A DNA stretch of 64,000 nt from Euborellia annulipes (Eukaryota > Arthropoda > Insecta > Dermaptera > Anisolabididae), in the NCBI GenBank assembly GCA_023213315.1, contig JAKCPI010009379.1:41366-105365 (forward strand), read 5' to 3'. The position numbers and the translations under genes were made by a program. Of the stretch, positions 10,434 through 20,874 are shown one piece after another. The notes beneath the pieces were generated by a model. That model was given only the letters and a program-made list of their open reading frames with translations. It had not been told where the DNA came from and did no database searches. Every line of letters begins with the position of its first letter. Position 1 is the stretch's first letter.

Positions 10434-10860
10434 GTTATGAAATGATGAATGTTGGAATGGGATGGAAATGAGAACGAAGCAAAATGTGTTATCACATAAT
10501 AATGAATATTGATTTAATGTATAATAGTGTATATCTATGTAATTTGTCAAATATTAAATACAATGTATAAAATATGTATAATTTAAGAGAGCAATTATGT
10601 CAATATACATGTAAATAATTCTAATATGCTCAAAGAGTCAAGTCGACTCAGAGCAAAATAAATAATCAATCAATCAATCAATCTCTCTCCTTGTCTCTCT
10701 TAGTCACTCGCCGTTCGGCCGCTGCCGCGCAATAAAAAATTTATTATACATATTAGGCCATATACTTTGTTTTTTTTTAAGCTAATAAAAAGATACATTT
10801 TTAGCTATGATATGCAAATTTAATTTTAATTAAATATATTTAGATAAATGAATTCCAACA
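9430..10860 (+). repeat. Dispersed repeat B, copy 1, interrupted by a LINE
   Basis: 9430-9510 and 10683-10850 match the outer parts of the repeat at 44065-45240 (GTATGTATTTGAG, CGAGAGAGGA, AACTCTCTC, CTCGCCGTTCG, GCGCAATAAAAAATTTATTA, ATGATATGCAAATTTAATTT). The LINE at 9511-10682 sits in its CT-rich tract. Confidence 0.65.
9511..10682 (+). pseudogene. 5'-truncated CR1/L2-like LINE, RT C-terminal half, (AATC)n tail
   Basis: The open frame to 10353 reads DLQIYITSAP (just past the RT palm), then KLKMNESKTKAIIFGS, SLGVTLDSKLNWGSH and a long thumb/connection region ending KIPIEIRKSRGPRRFRAEF, the usual C-terminus of CR1/Jockey-type ORF2 proteins. The catalytic YADD box and the endonuclease are absent because the copy is 5'-truncated at about 9511. 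The frame itself is intact for about 280 codons, so the insertion is fairly young. The 3' UTR has an (AAT)n run at 10398-10431 and ends AATAATCAATCAATCAATCAAT. It is inserted in the CT repeat of dispersed repeat B. Confidence 0.8.
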
Positions 10861-11190
10861 TGGCTTTCTAACAAAAAGATCAGTTGTATCTAATCTGGTT
10901 GCTTACGTGGAATATCTGTCTCAGAGCATGGATAACGGATTCCAAGTGGACCAGTTTACACTGATTTTTCAAAGGCTTTTAATTCTGTGAATCACAGGAT
11001 TTTGCTTGATAAGTTGGATGCATATGGTTTTTCTGATAATCTTTTAAAATTTTTTTCCAGCTATTTGTTAGGCAGAAAACAATATGTAACGTACAAGGGC
11101 TGTAAATCCAATAAATTTCTAGTTACACGTGGAGTTCCACAAGGAAGTAACCCTGGACCTTTATTATTCCTCATTTTCATAAATGATAAG
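10850..11190 (+). pseudogene. LINE reverse transcriptase palm fragment, part 1
   Basis: Encodes QHGFLTKRSVVSNL, VYTDFSKAFNSVNHRIL (motif A, in a shifted frame), LGRKQYVTY and TRGVPQGSNPGPLLFLIFIND. These are RT domains 2-5 of a Jockey/CR1-like LINE. It is broken at 11190 by the minus-strand LINE that follows and resumes at 12685 with the LLYAD box. TSD copies TTTCATAAATGATA flank the insertion. Confidence 0.75.
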
Positions 11191-12684
11191 ATAGATAAGA
11201 TAAGATAAGATATTTTATTCATATTATAGTGCGAACACATATACGTTTGTACAAAAAAGATACATTTGTCATATTACATTTGGTTTAGAGCAAATGCTCT
11301 TAGTCTAAATGCCCCCGACATGAAAAAGAAAAAGGATTTTATATCCCCCTCTGAAAGAGAGAGAATTACAGATGCGAGTTCCTCCCCGGCGTTCAAGTTT
11401 TTCACCCTTTCCAAATAGGAAACCCGCATCGGCTCGTAAAGGGGACACTCCACTATAATATGAAATAACGTCTCTGCCGCATTCATATTACACATGCCGC
11501 ATGCCTCCTCTTGATTGACCTATATGTTTTACCATTGAAGCTCAATTTTAGGAATCTCTTTCCAGACAACCTTATCTGGGCACAGAATATTTTAAGAGAA
11601 AACCCTATTTTCCACAAAAAATAGGTCTGAGGCCCATCCGAATGAAACAGATAGGCCGTCTTTAGGAAGGGGCCGTATGTAGACTGGCCCAAAAAATCCA
11701 AGTCGGCCGACACCAGCGATCCCTCATATGCTTCCAGAGGCACTCCCAGAGCAGCAACCACCGAGTCCACAGATCTAAAATCCACATCTATCCCAGCCGA
11801 AGACGTCAAATTTCGAAGTTGAATCACCCAATTAAATCGTATATTTCCAGCTGTTTCTAACTCCATCAGCCTGGAAAGACATATCTTCGGATATCTCTGG
11901 TCGTCCATCAAAAGTATCTTCTTAAGCCACCTCAGAAACATCCTTAGAACCTGAAGTGACAGCTTAACCCGGCCTACTTCGAGCCTCACGGCCGCATCAG
12001 AGGTAGTAATCGAAAGGCATAAAAGTCTTTTAAAAAAGTTGGTCTGCACCCTTTCGATGTTATCCAGATAACGCAGGCTCCACACTGGTGCACCATACAA
12101 CAAAACGCTTGTCACCATGGCGTCAAACAATCTCTCCACAGTATCCCAACTGGAACACCTCGAACGAAAGAGTATCCCCAGTACAGTCGAAGATGCGAGG
12201 AAAGCCCTACTTATCGCATTCCTTGTCGCCAGCAGCGAAACACCAGAACTCGAGAACGTTGTGCCAAGATAGACACATTCCGGAGTACACTCAATGGTGG
12301 AATTCTCACACTTGAAATGCGTAGTTCCCGAGAAGCGTCCCTTGTGAAAGATCATTATTTTGGTCTTCCTTGCATTTATCCTGAGACCATTCTCCTAGCA
12401 ATACTCGGCAAGAACCGCCAACTTCCTGCTCACCTCAGAAGGTGTATCAGAGAACAGTACGAGGTCATCGGCGTAAAGTAGCTGAAGAATGTCAAGAGAC
12501 GGAGTAACCGAAACTCCAGAACATCCATGACTTCTGAAATAATCCTCCATGTCTGCAATATATAATGAATATAAAAGAGGGCTCAAACATTCACCCTGGA
12601 GGATACCCTGAGTAACCTGGACAGCCGACGATCTTCTCGCGCCCGATTTCACTCGTACATTTGCCTTATCATAAAGATTAACTA
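11191..12684 (-). pseudogene. 5'-truncated minus-strand LINE (RT and C-terminal region) with (TCTTA)n tail
   Basis: Reading on the minus strand: TQGILQGECLSPLLYSLYI and LLYADDLVLFSDT at 12652-12440 (RT palm with the YADD box), a nonsense codon at about 12395, YLGTTFSSSG (about 12260), YGAPVWSLRYLDNIERVQ (about 12070), then a C-terminal CGMCN..ETLFHIIVEC zinc-like motif reached by a frameshift near 11485. The 3' end at 11191-11215 is a TATCT/TCTTA repeat. The 14-bp duplication TTTCATAAATGATA marks insertion into the RT fragment at 10850-11190/12685-12745. It is not functional. It resembles the relic at 925-2137. Confidence 0.8.
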
Positions 12685-12745
12685 AGCGCTTTTCATAAAT
12701 GATATTACAAATGTAATAAAGAATTCCAGATTTTTGTTATATGCG
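12685..12745 (+). pseudogene. LINE reverse transcriptase palm fragment, part 2
   Basis: Continues the frame broken at 11190: FINDITNVIKNSRFLLYAD, ending at the start of the YADD box where the AATCGATT repeat begins. Confidence 0.7.
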
Positions 12746-12990
12746 GATTAGGGGTGTTCGATTGTGGAAAAAAATAATCGATTGTCGATTGTCAAAAATA
12801 ATCGATTATTCCGATTAATCGATTGTCAGGCAAACAATCGATTGTTAAGCAAAGAATCGATTATTCTTATAATCGATTATTAGGCAAACAATCGATTATT
12901 CTTATAATCGATTGTTATGCAAATAATCGATTATTCTTACAATCGATTGTAAGGCAAACAATCGATTATTTTTCATAATTGATTATAGGA
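12746..12990. repeat. Tandem AATCGATT-rich repeat
   Basis: About five diverged units of around 43 bp, each with AATCGATTATT and an AGGCAAACAATCGATT core. It begins GGGGTGTTCGATTGTGG. A related array starts at 63890. The AATCGATT palindromes probably reflect a hAT-like MITE family starting TAGGG. Confidence 0.65.
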
Positions 12991-13014
12991 ATTATAGTGG
13001 TACAAATTAGGCCC

Positions 13015-14104
13015 TTAGGGGCTATTGTTCACCAGCCTACTACAATAAAGGGTGGGGGTGGCTACAGTGGCGGCTCGTGAGTTTAATGCCGGGGGGGGGC
13101 GCACCACCGGGGAGTCTGGAGGGTCCCCAAGAGAACACTAAACCATACACACTAAATCACACTACATACCAATCACACATTCGTTAAACACTTAGAATGC
13201 GGTTAAAAAGTTAAGGAACGCCGCCGCGCTGTGCGGCGACTAGCTGATGCTTCGCTCTGAGCATGCTCGGACGGCGTCCCAAAGCTCCCATTCGGCTCAA
13301 GCTTACACGCGTCATAGCACCAGCAGCCCCCACCACACCTCTCTCCTTGTAATTGCATGTTGATGGATTGGGGCGTTCAGGACAGCGTCCGACTGCTATA
13401 AATACGCACTTTTCGCGCTATTTTTGCCTGTTTTTTTCCCTATATTTTCGATGTACGCGACTGATAAAACACTTTGGTTAGTTAGATGTATAATTATAAT
13501 TGAATGGGTATTTAATTATTTTTTACTTTTTCAAATCTTTAGGAGGGGCGGCGTCCGAGAGTCCTTATGGGAGAGCCGCCACTGGGTGGCTAACCGCTTA
13601 TTGTTGTAGGACGTTCATCTGCTTCGCTTAGGCTCGTTTCGGAGTTAGTCAATCTCCGTATGGCCGGCTGATCTATATTCTATATATGTAAAGAAAGAAG
13701 TGAACTTAGGGTTGATTGTATTTGAAAGAAAATAAATTTTATATGTAAAAAAAAATTTTAATTAAAAATTAATGAAATCGAAGGGTAATTATCCCAGGAT
13801 TGATGTATAGCTCTTGCTGTACAGATGGTACTTAGTGTCTCAGATCTGAGGGTTATGTTAGATCAGAATAGTTGCTTAAAAATTAGATTATTGTAAGGCA
13901 AGTTCATAGAACTTCAATCCTAGGGGTTGAAAAGCCATTTACGTTGAAGATAAATACGAAAAGCCCGTAGAGTTAAAACGAAAGAGAAAAATAAAAAAAA
14001 AAAAAAAATGAGAAATAGTTATCACAGCTGAGAGAAAAAAGTTATTATAAAAAAATTTAATCAATTCAATTTATTGAAAAGCATTTAGAAATAAACGTGA
14101 GTTT
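13015..14104. repeat. Direct repeat C, left copy, flanking the RTE-like element
   Basis: Diverged but collinear with 25376-25990: a CCTAC...GAGTGGGGGTGGCTA block, GTAGGAC..TCTGCTTCGCT, then CAGGATTGAT, TTGCTGTACAGA, CAGATCTGAGG and GAAAAGCCC in the same order. It is interrupted by the MITE at 13065-13584. No ORF. It could be a 5' UTR of a tandem second element or an LTR-like flank. Confidence 0.6.
13065..13584. mobile_element. hAT-like MITE (CAGTGGCGGCTC family), 520 bp
   Basis: TIRs CAGTGGCGGCTC and its complement GAGCCGCCACTG, with the 8-bp TSD GGTGGCTA at 13057-13064 and 13585-13592. The interior is GC-rich at 13200-13350. No transposase. Confidence 0.88.
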
Positions 14105-14251
14105 TATTTATTTATTTATTTATAGCCGTTTTGGTTCGTTTACAAATAATAATACAATAGTAGTTTTTTTTTTTTTTTTTAACATAACTTTATACATACT
14201 GTATAATAAAATTTTTTAAGAGTTTTAGAATTATAATACATTAGCATTTTC

Positions 14252-15763
14252 TTATGGAACCAGGCCCCTTAGGGCATAGGCCTCCCCCAAATGAGTCCAC
14301 GCTTTCCTCTGTCTTGCCACTCTGCACCAGTCTCTGCCTGCCACCTCCGCCAGATCGTCAGACCATCTTTTCGTCTGTCTACCCCTTTTCCTCTTGAAGG
14401 TTAAGGGGCACCACTCCGTCACCACTCGTCCATCTTCCACCACTTAATCTGGAGACGTGACCAGCCCAATTCCACTTCATTCTTTTAATGTTGACGTTGA
14501 TGTTAATGGTTCCGGTCCTCTTGTAGATATATTTTGATGTAATTTTATCGCTTCTTTTGTACCCTAATATTGACCTTAACATGGCTCTATGTGTGGTCGC
14601 AACCTTTTTGGACAGTTTTTCTGTGAGCGACCATGTTTGTGCACCATATGTCAAGGTAGGTACTATACATCGGTTCAGTACTTTTATTTTTGATTCTAGT
14701 TTTATTGCTTTGTTCTTTAATATGTACCTTAGGGACCAAAACTTATTCCACCCCAGACCAATCCTCCTGTTCACCTCTTGTGAGCTTCTATCTAAAAAGC
14801 TGACAGATTGTCCGAGGTAGATCGTTTCATCTCTACATGGAATTGGTGGTTCGTTGTTCCCAGATCTGATGTCATCCAGTCGATTGTTGGTGATTATAAC
14901 GCTTTTCTTTGTGTTTATCCTGAGTCCGATCTTTACTTTTGCTATTTAGTTCTTGTATCATATTTATCATTTGGTTTTTTGATGTTGCGATTAAGACTAT
15001 ATCGTCCGCGAATCTAAGATTATTCAGGTAAACTCCATCTATTTTTAGTCCTTTTTCCTCCCAGTTTAATTTTCGGAACATGTTCTCCAAGACTCAGTTG
15101 AACAATATCGGTGAAAGAGGGTCTCCTCACCCCTCTTCTTACTGGAAAAAAGATCCGAGTTCGTCTAGGAGAATACGTGCTTGACAGTTGCTGTACAGGT
15201 TTCTAATCAGTTCGATGTAACCATCCTCAACTCCCTGAGTACTTAAGGCTTTCATGATGGACTTCTGTTCCAAGGAATCGAAGGCTTTAGTATAGTCGAT
15301 GAAGGAAGTAAATATCGATTTGGTATTCCCTGCTTTTTTCAATGATCTGATTGACTACATGGAGATGATCACAGGCAGAGTATCCAGACCTGAAGCCAGC
15401 CTGTTCGACAGGTTGATTTGAGTTTAGCGTTTTCTCTATTCTCTTCTGAATAATTTTCATAAAGATTTTTCCCATGTTGGATGATATAGTAAGAGGTCGA
15501 TAGTTGTTTATATCGCGAGTGTCACCTTTTTTAAATATTAGTAAAATATTAGATTTTTGCCATTCTTTTGGAATTATTTTTGTTTTTAATATATTATTGA
15601 ATATTCGTGTTAATGGTTTTATTATAATATTTATTGAGTATTTTATTATTTCATTTGTGATCCCATCTATGCCAGGTGTTTTTTCTTTTTTGAGTCTTTG
15701 CACTATATTGATGATTTCTGACTCTAAAATTTCAGGTATATCGTTATCTCTTGTAGGCGCCAT
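14252..15763 (-). pseudogene. RTE-like reverse transcriptase and C-terminal region
   Basis: The minus strand encodes LKKEKTPGIDGITNEIIKY, NNYRPLTISS and EQAGFRSGYSACDHLH at 15763-15300 (RT domains 1-2), FIDYTKAFDSLEQ (motif A, about 15300), FADDIVLIAT (about 15000), TLTYGAQTWSL (about 14650), AGHVSRL, and RWSDDLAEVAGRDWCRVARQ near the end. This series is typical of RTE-type LINEs. At least four frame changes separate these blocks (near 15330, 15130, 14870 and 14400). The catalytic Asp residues of motif A and FADD are still present. Confidence 0.8.
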
Positions 15764-16133
15764 CTTTTACATTTATATCAATTTCTTCACCAGAGTATAG
15801 TTTTTTGTAAAATTCTGTTCCTATATTGATAATATCTTTGCGATTGGATTGAAGTTTGTTATTTTTGTCAAACAAACAAGTTGTCATCTTTCGGCCAGAT
15901 GAAAGGTTCGTTTTTATTTGTTTTATAGGTGTGTGTGTGGTTCCAGTAAAGTTTGTATAATGTTGTCGTTATATGATTTTTATATTATATTTTACATTTT
16001 TACACATTACGTTATGTTCTAATCTAGACTTTTTACAAATTCTATTAATTTTTAATTTATTTCTTATTTGTATGAGTTTTTTAGTATTTTCAGAGAGAAT
16101 TGATTTGCTTTTTGTCATCATATTGGCTTCGCT

Positions 16134-16355
16134 CTATAACTGTTTTAAACAAGTTTCTAATTTTTGATATTGTGATTGTACATCTCTTTGAGAGGAATAA
16201 TTTATTTGTTTTAATCTCTTATCTATTTCATAGTATTGTTCACATGTTATCTGTTGTAATGATATAGTATTTTTTTTATTCCATTCTGGGTGTGGTCTTT
16301 TATTAATTGTTTGTAAAGGAATTTCTGTTTTTAGCAATCTGTGATCTGTATTAAA
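16134..16355 (-). pseudogene. RTE-like EN-RT linker fragment
   Basis: Minus-strand frame NTDHRLLKTEIPLQTINKRP with a basic, helical continuation. The NTDHR box is the end of the endonuclease. It is cut off on the upstream side at about 16360 by the I-like LINE insertion. Confidence 0.7.
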
Positions 16356-16516
16356 AATTAAAAATTTTATTATTTAATAATTGTTGGCCCTGGCCAAAAA
16401 AGCCTTTAAGCCAGTCCCCAGTCTACAACAGGTTACATTTGCTTTTATAATATAGGCTTATCCATAATATAATTACAAGTTTACAATTAATTAATTAAAA
16501 CTAAACTTTTTAGTCT

Positions 16517-16806
16517 TTACAAAAACGTTCTCAGGCTCACTAAAAACATCAGAACATTTTTCCTGACGTCCCCGTCCCCATTTTGATTAAAACTTTCTAG
16601 TAGAATAGTCATCTTTGTAGGAAGACTAACCTGATTTTTGATGTTGTCATATAGACGATCAATCTGGTGTTTTTTCTTCATACACCCAAGGAAGATATGA
16701 TTAACATCACCTACAGTGATGTTATCACATTCGCAAAAAGGCGTTGGCCTTAATTTTAAATAAAATAATCTTTTCGGAGTTGCGACATGGCCCAATCTTA
16801 ATCTAA
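16517..16806 (-). pseudogene. I-like ORF2 C-terminal region
   Basis: Minus-strand frame VIRLRLGHVATPKRLFYLKL, then CECDNITVGDVNHIFLGC, which fits the Cys/His motif after RNase H in I-clade proteins. It is joined in frame to the RNase H part (17960 onward) once the CACTG foldback and one TTA are disregarded. Confidence 0.75.
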
Positions 16807-16809
16807 TTA

Positions 16810-17956
16810 CACTGTGCAACAAGAAAAAAAGCCCCGAGAAAATTCCTTCAGATTCTTAAGTAAAATGACCTCCTGAATCCAAATATGACCTCCGTTTTCC
16901 CCCACCACGTACCGTTTTCGGGGGGAGCCCCCCTACTTATTTCCACCCCTTTTCGTTAATTATAGGGCCACGAAAAAAATTTGGAGGGATGAAAAGGAAT
17001 ATTTTAGCCTTAACATTTCTTAGAAGGTCTAGAGAAGTGAAAAGTTAAAAAACATTAACATTTGGATCCAAGGGGGGAGGGGGGCTTGGGGGAGGATTTT
17101 GTCCCTTAAAATGCAAAAAAAAATCATTAAAAATGATCGATTTTTTCTGGTTTTTCCCAATTTTTTCACTGATTTTCTAAATATTTCAGCTGACAGACCC
17201 ACCTCACCCTTCCTTAAACATCCCTCAACTAAAAAAAAATATATAGGATAAAGCGGGTGGGGTGTGAGCGATTCCGAAGCCCTTGCAAGAAGAATTTTTT
17301 TCAATTATTGACAAGAAGCAATTTCTAACCCTTTAGATAAAATATGGAAATATTGAAGGACTTAAAAGAATCCGTATATTTAAGTTTAAATTTGTAAAGA
17401 TCAGCCCAAAAAAATGAAAGTTGGCCGCATATTTGCCAATTTGACCAACTGAGCTGTGAATCTTCCATCTTCTTGCAAGGGCTTCGGAATCGCCCACACC
17501 CCACCCGCTTTGTCCTATATATATTTTTTTTAGTTGAGGGATGTTTACGGAAGGGTGAGGTGGGTCTGTCAGCTGAAATATGTAGAAAATCAGTGAAAAA
17601 ATTGGGAAAAACCAGAAAAAATCGATCATTTTTAATGATTTTTTTGCATTTTAAGGGACAAAATCCTCCCCCACGCCCCCCCCCTGGATCCAAATGTTAA
17701 TGTTTTTAAACTTTTCACTTCTCTAGACCTTCTGAAGAAATGTTAAGGATAAAATATTGCTTTTCATCCCTCCAAATTTTTTTCGTGGCCCTATAATTAA
17801 CGAAAAGGGGTAGAAATAAGTAGGGGGCTCCCCTCCGAAAACGGTACGTGGTGGGGGAAAACGAAGGTGATATTTGGATTCAGGAGGTCATTTTACTTTA
17901 GAATCTGAAGGAATTTTCTCGGGGCCAGAAAAAAAGTTTTATTTTGTAGCACAGTG
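16810..17956. mobile_element. CACTG-ended foldback element, 1147 bp, TSD TTA
   Basis: Ends CACTGTGC and GCACAGTG, flanked by TTA at 16807-16809 and 17957-17959. The arms (16810 to about 17292, and about 17470-17956) are near-perfect inverse complements of about 480 bp around a unique centre of about 175 bp. A 3-bp TSD with CACTG termini fits the CMC/CACTA group. Neglecting it restores the reading frame of the host LINE, which supports the boundaries. Open frames inside are arm-palindrome artefacts. Confidence 0.8.
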
Positions 17957-17959
17957 TTA

Positions 17960-18863
17960 TCAGAGTTAATATGTTCCTAAAAAGACGACTATTCTCAAAC
18001 CAGCATCGGCTAGGTATCCTAGGCATTATTTTGCATAGCTGAGTACCCTTTACTGCAGCGTAAGCGTCCCATTCATTTTGCCAGTCGTCTAAACACAATT
18101 TTTTGACAAGTGCACGGGCATCCGGGATTGGTAACCTCATCTCTATGGGTGTTCCACTCTCTATGGCGTCCTGCGCCAAAAGATTTTCAATCTCATTCCC
18201 TGGTATGCCCTTATGACCGGGGCACCAGATCAGATTAACATGTTTTTTTATTTCTACTATTAGTCTTTTAATTTCATATAAAATATAATTTTTATTGTTA
18301 TTTTTGTTCAAATTCTTGAGACCTAATAATAAACTTGCAGAGTCTGTAACGATTAAAATTTTATTACCTAAAACATTGTTCTTGATATACATTAATGATC
18401 GAAGCAGTGCAACTGCTTCAGCACTAAATATTGAGAATTCCCTTGGCAGAGAAAATTTGGAACCATGGTGAGTGTTGAAATGGTAAAAAGCACACCCTAC
18501 TCTATCACTGAGATTTTTCTTTGACCCATCGGTATAGATAACGTCAAAATTGGAGAATCTTTCATTAATTGTACCAATAAACTTATGCCTTAGGAATGGA
18601 TCCTCTTTGGACCAAGACCAGATGTGAATGGTCATGCCTCCAAATCTCGAGGAATAGGAGGAAAAGAACTTTAACGGCAAATCCGTTACATTCAGAGGCG
18701 GGACATTAGTTAATATTTTATTGTAGTTGTTAACCATATGGATGTTCCGCCTTAATCTATGATTATGTCTCGTAAAACTACATATATCCTTCAACATATC
18801 GAGAGACGACATAACACTTTTGTCACACATAGAAATCTTATTAATCAAAAGTCTCTCAGTCAA
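17960..18863 (-). pseudogene. I-like ORF2 RNase H domain
   Basis: Minus-strand frame with VIYTDGSKKNLSDRVGCAF (first Asp), FSAEAVALLRSLMYI (Glu), ILIVTDSASLLLGL (second Asp) and LIWCPGHKGIPGNE (His), the four conserved blocks of RNase HI. It is a C-terminal part of the I-clade ORF2 starting at 22704, separated from the RT part by a frameshift at about 18860. The open frame runs on into the CACTG foldback beyond 17957, which is not LINE sequence. Confidence 0.85.
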
Positions 18864-19516
18864 ATCGACCTTCGAATAGATAGAGGCATTTCCCTAGCTT
18901 CCATTAAAAGAGAATTGACCGGACTGGAACACATTGCTCCAAGGCAACATCTAAGAACCCTATATTGAAAGGTGTCTATTTTCTTTAGAAACTGATTTGG
19001 TGCGTTTGAATATAAAGAGCAGCCATAATCCAAACATGACCTTATCAATGATCTATACATTAGTAGACAACAGCTAGGATGCGCACCCCACCAAGTCTTT
19101 GAGACACACCTTATTATATTTAATCTTTTCTCACACATTGACATGAGATTGTTGATATGACACACCCACGTCAACTTTTGATCAAGTATCATCCCTAAGA
19201 ACTTAAAACTTTTAACAATTTCTATATTCAAATTGTTTATAGTTAAGCTGTTAAGTGTGGGGATTTTGTATTTACGAGTAAAAATAATGGATTTGGTCTT
19301 AGATGCCTCTAATTCTAAATTATTTTTAAGTAGCCAGCACATGATATTTTGGAATGAATTAGAAAGATTAAAAGTATTAAGATCTACAGACTCAGATTGA
19401 GTAAACAAACATATATCGTCGGCAAATTGCAACAATTTAACGTTTGGAGTTAAATTTCTACTTAAATCATTAGTGTATAACATGTAGAGTAATGGGCTAA
19501 GAGCGGAGCTCTGCAC
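18860..19516 (-). pseudogene. I-like ORF2 reverse transcriptase, palm and thumb
   Basis: Minus-strand frame beginning SSALSPLLYMLYTNDL, then LQFADDICLFTQS (catalytic FADD), KTKSIIFTRKYKIPTL, FLGMILDQKLTW and SCLDYGCSLYSNAP. It continues the RT from the other side of the mariner. The conserved GxPQGS box upstream has decayed to GLVQSS. Confidence 0.85.
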
Positions 19517-19570
19517 TAATCCGTTTGAAATACTTCTTGGACTATAAATAGAACTATTGTTTTTAATATA

Positions 19571-20856
19571 CCAGGGGTGTGCCTATGAAACCGACCTTTA
19601 GAGGTGCGCACATAAACACATATTTTATAAAAGTGAAAAAAGATATTTTATTCAAAGTAATTTCCTTCGTTAGCAATACAATTCTCCCATCTTTCAGGGA
19701 GCTTATGAATCCCTCTCCAAAAAAACTCGTCTTCTTTCGAGGCAAACCATTCATCGAGCCATTTGGCAACATTTTCGTAATCTGTGAACTGCTGCTCCCT
19801 CAAAGCGTGACCCAAAGATGAAAACAAGTGATAGTCCGTTGGGGCCAAGTCTGGGGAATAAGCCGCATGTGTGAGAATTTCCCACCCAAACGTTTCAATG
19901 GTTTCTTTGGTTCGTTTTGCAGCGTGTGACGGAGCGTTGTCGTGCAACAAGATGACTTTGTGCTGCCTTTTTTGATATTCTGGTCTTCTTTGGCGTATAG
20001 CCTGGTTCAATTTCACCATTTGCTGTTGATAACGTTCCGTATTGACAGTTTCGCCAGGTTTCAGGAGTTCGTAATAGATAATTCCCTTCTGATCCCACCA
20101 AACACAAAGCATTGTCTTTCGTCCATATCGATTTGGTCTTGGAGTCGATGTTGATGGCTCACCTGGAGATACCCATGATGCTCGACGCTTAGGATTTTCA
20201 AAAAGATCCATTTTTCATCTCCAGTAACAATTCGATGAAGAAATGACTTTCTTTTGTATCTGGCGAGCAGCATCTCACAAGTGGTTTTTCGGTTCTCTTG
20301 CTGCCTTTCGTTCAGTTCATGTGGAACCCATTTCCCGATCTTCTGGATCTTCCCCATAGCTTTCAGACGCTTGGAAATAGTTTCCCGAGTCACGTTTAAC
20401 TGTTCTGCCAATTGTTGTTGTGTTTGAGTTGAATCTTCATTCAACAATTCTTGCAAATCGGTGTCATCAAACTTTTTGGGCGGTCGGCCACGTGCTTCGT
20501 TCTTAATGTCAAAATCTCCCCTCTTGAATTTTTTGAACCATTCTTTGCACTGTGTTTCACCAAGAGCATAGTCGCCAAAAGCTTCTACAAGCATTCGATG
20601 AGACTCCGCGGCCGTTTTTTTCAAATGATAGCAAAAAATCAACGCCGTCCGCAAATCACTTTGTTGAGGAACAAAGGTTGACATGTTTGACGTGGTGAAA
20701 AAAAATGTTGGGAGTATGAAATTGGAATTTTTTTGAGTTCGAAACTTAGAACAGACATAAACCAAACAAACAAACTCAATAACTAGACTGTATAGTACCA
20801 AAACTGGCCGCCAGGATTTTTCAAAGTAAAAGGCGGTTTCATAGGCACACCCCTGG
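19571..20856 (-). mobile_element. mariner transposon, 1286 bp, TA target
   Basis: TIRs CCAGGGGTGTGCCTATGAAA and its complement, flanked by TA at 19569-19570 and 20857-20858. Size, TIR length and TA target are typical of mariner. It is inserted in the I-like ORF2. Confidence 0.95.
19648..20684 (-). pseudogene. mariner transposase, DD34D, one frameshift
   Basis: About 345 codons from Met at 20684 (MSTFVPQQSDLR) to the stop at 19648, matching the family length. N-terminal HTH region about residues 5-110, with AFGDYALGETQCKEWFKKFK; then WVPHEL and the first catalytic Asp in TGDEKWI (about 20245). One base is missing just after that motif, shifting the frame at about 20207-20215. The second part has LLHDNAPSH (second Asp) and YSPDLAPTDYHLF (third Asp); exactly 34 residues separate the second and third Asp, so the catalytic signature DD34D is kept. 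A single frameshift and no stop codons indicate a recently inactivated copy. Cut-and-paste transposition in the nucleus is the family role. Confidence 0.92.
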
Positions 20857-20874
20857 TATATAGTCCATGCATGA

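Noticed and set aside
10212..10550. ORF with poly-Tyr/Ile tract
   Set aside because: Translation of the (AAT)n microsatellite on the wrong strand.
12746..12990. CRISPR array
   Set aside because: Units are diverged, palindromic and without unique spacers; the genome is eukaryotic.
17029..17700. Four long frames between 17029 and 17700 and the similar frame at 40661-40930
   Set aside because: They are mirror images within the CACTG foldback arms; composition is not protein-like.
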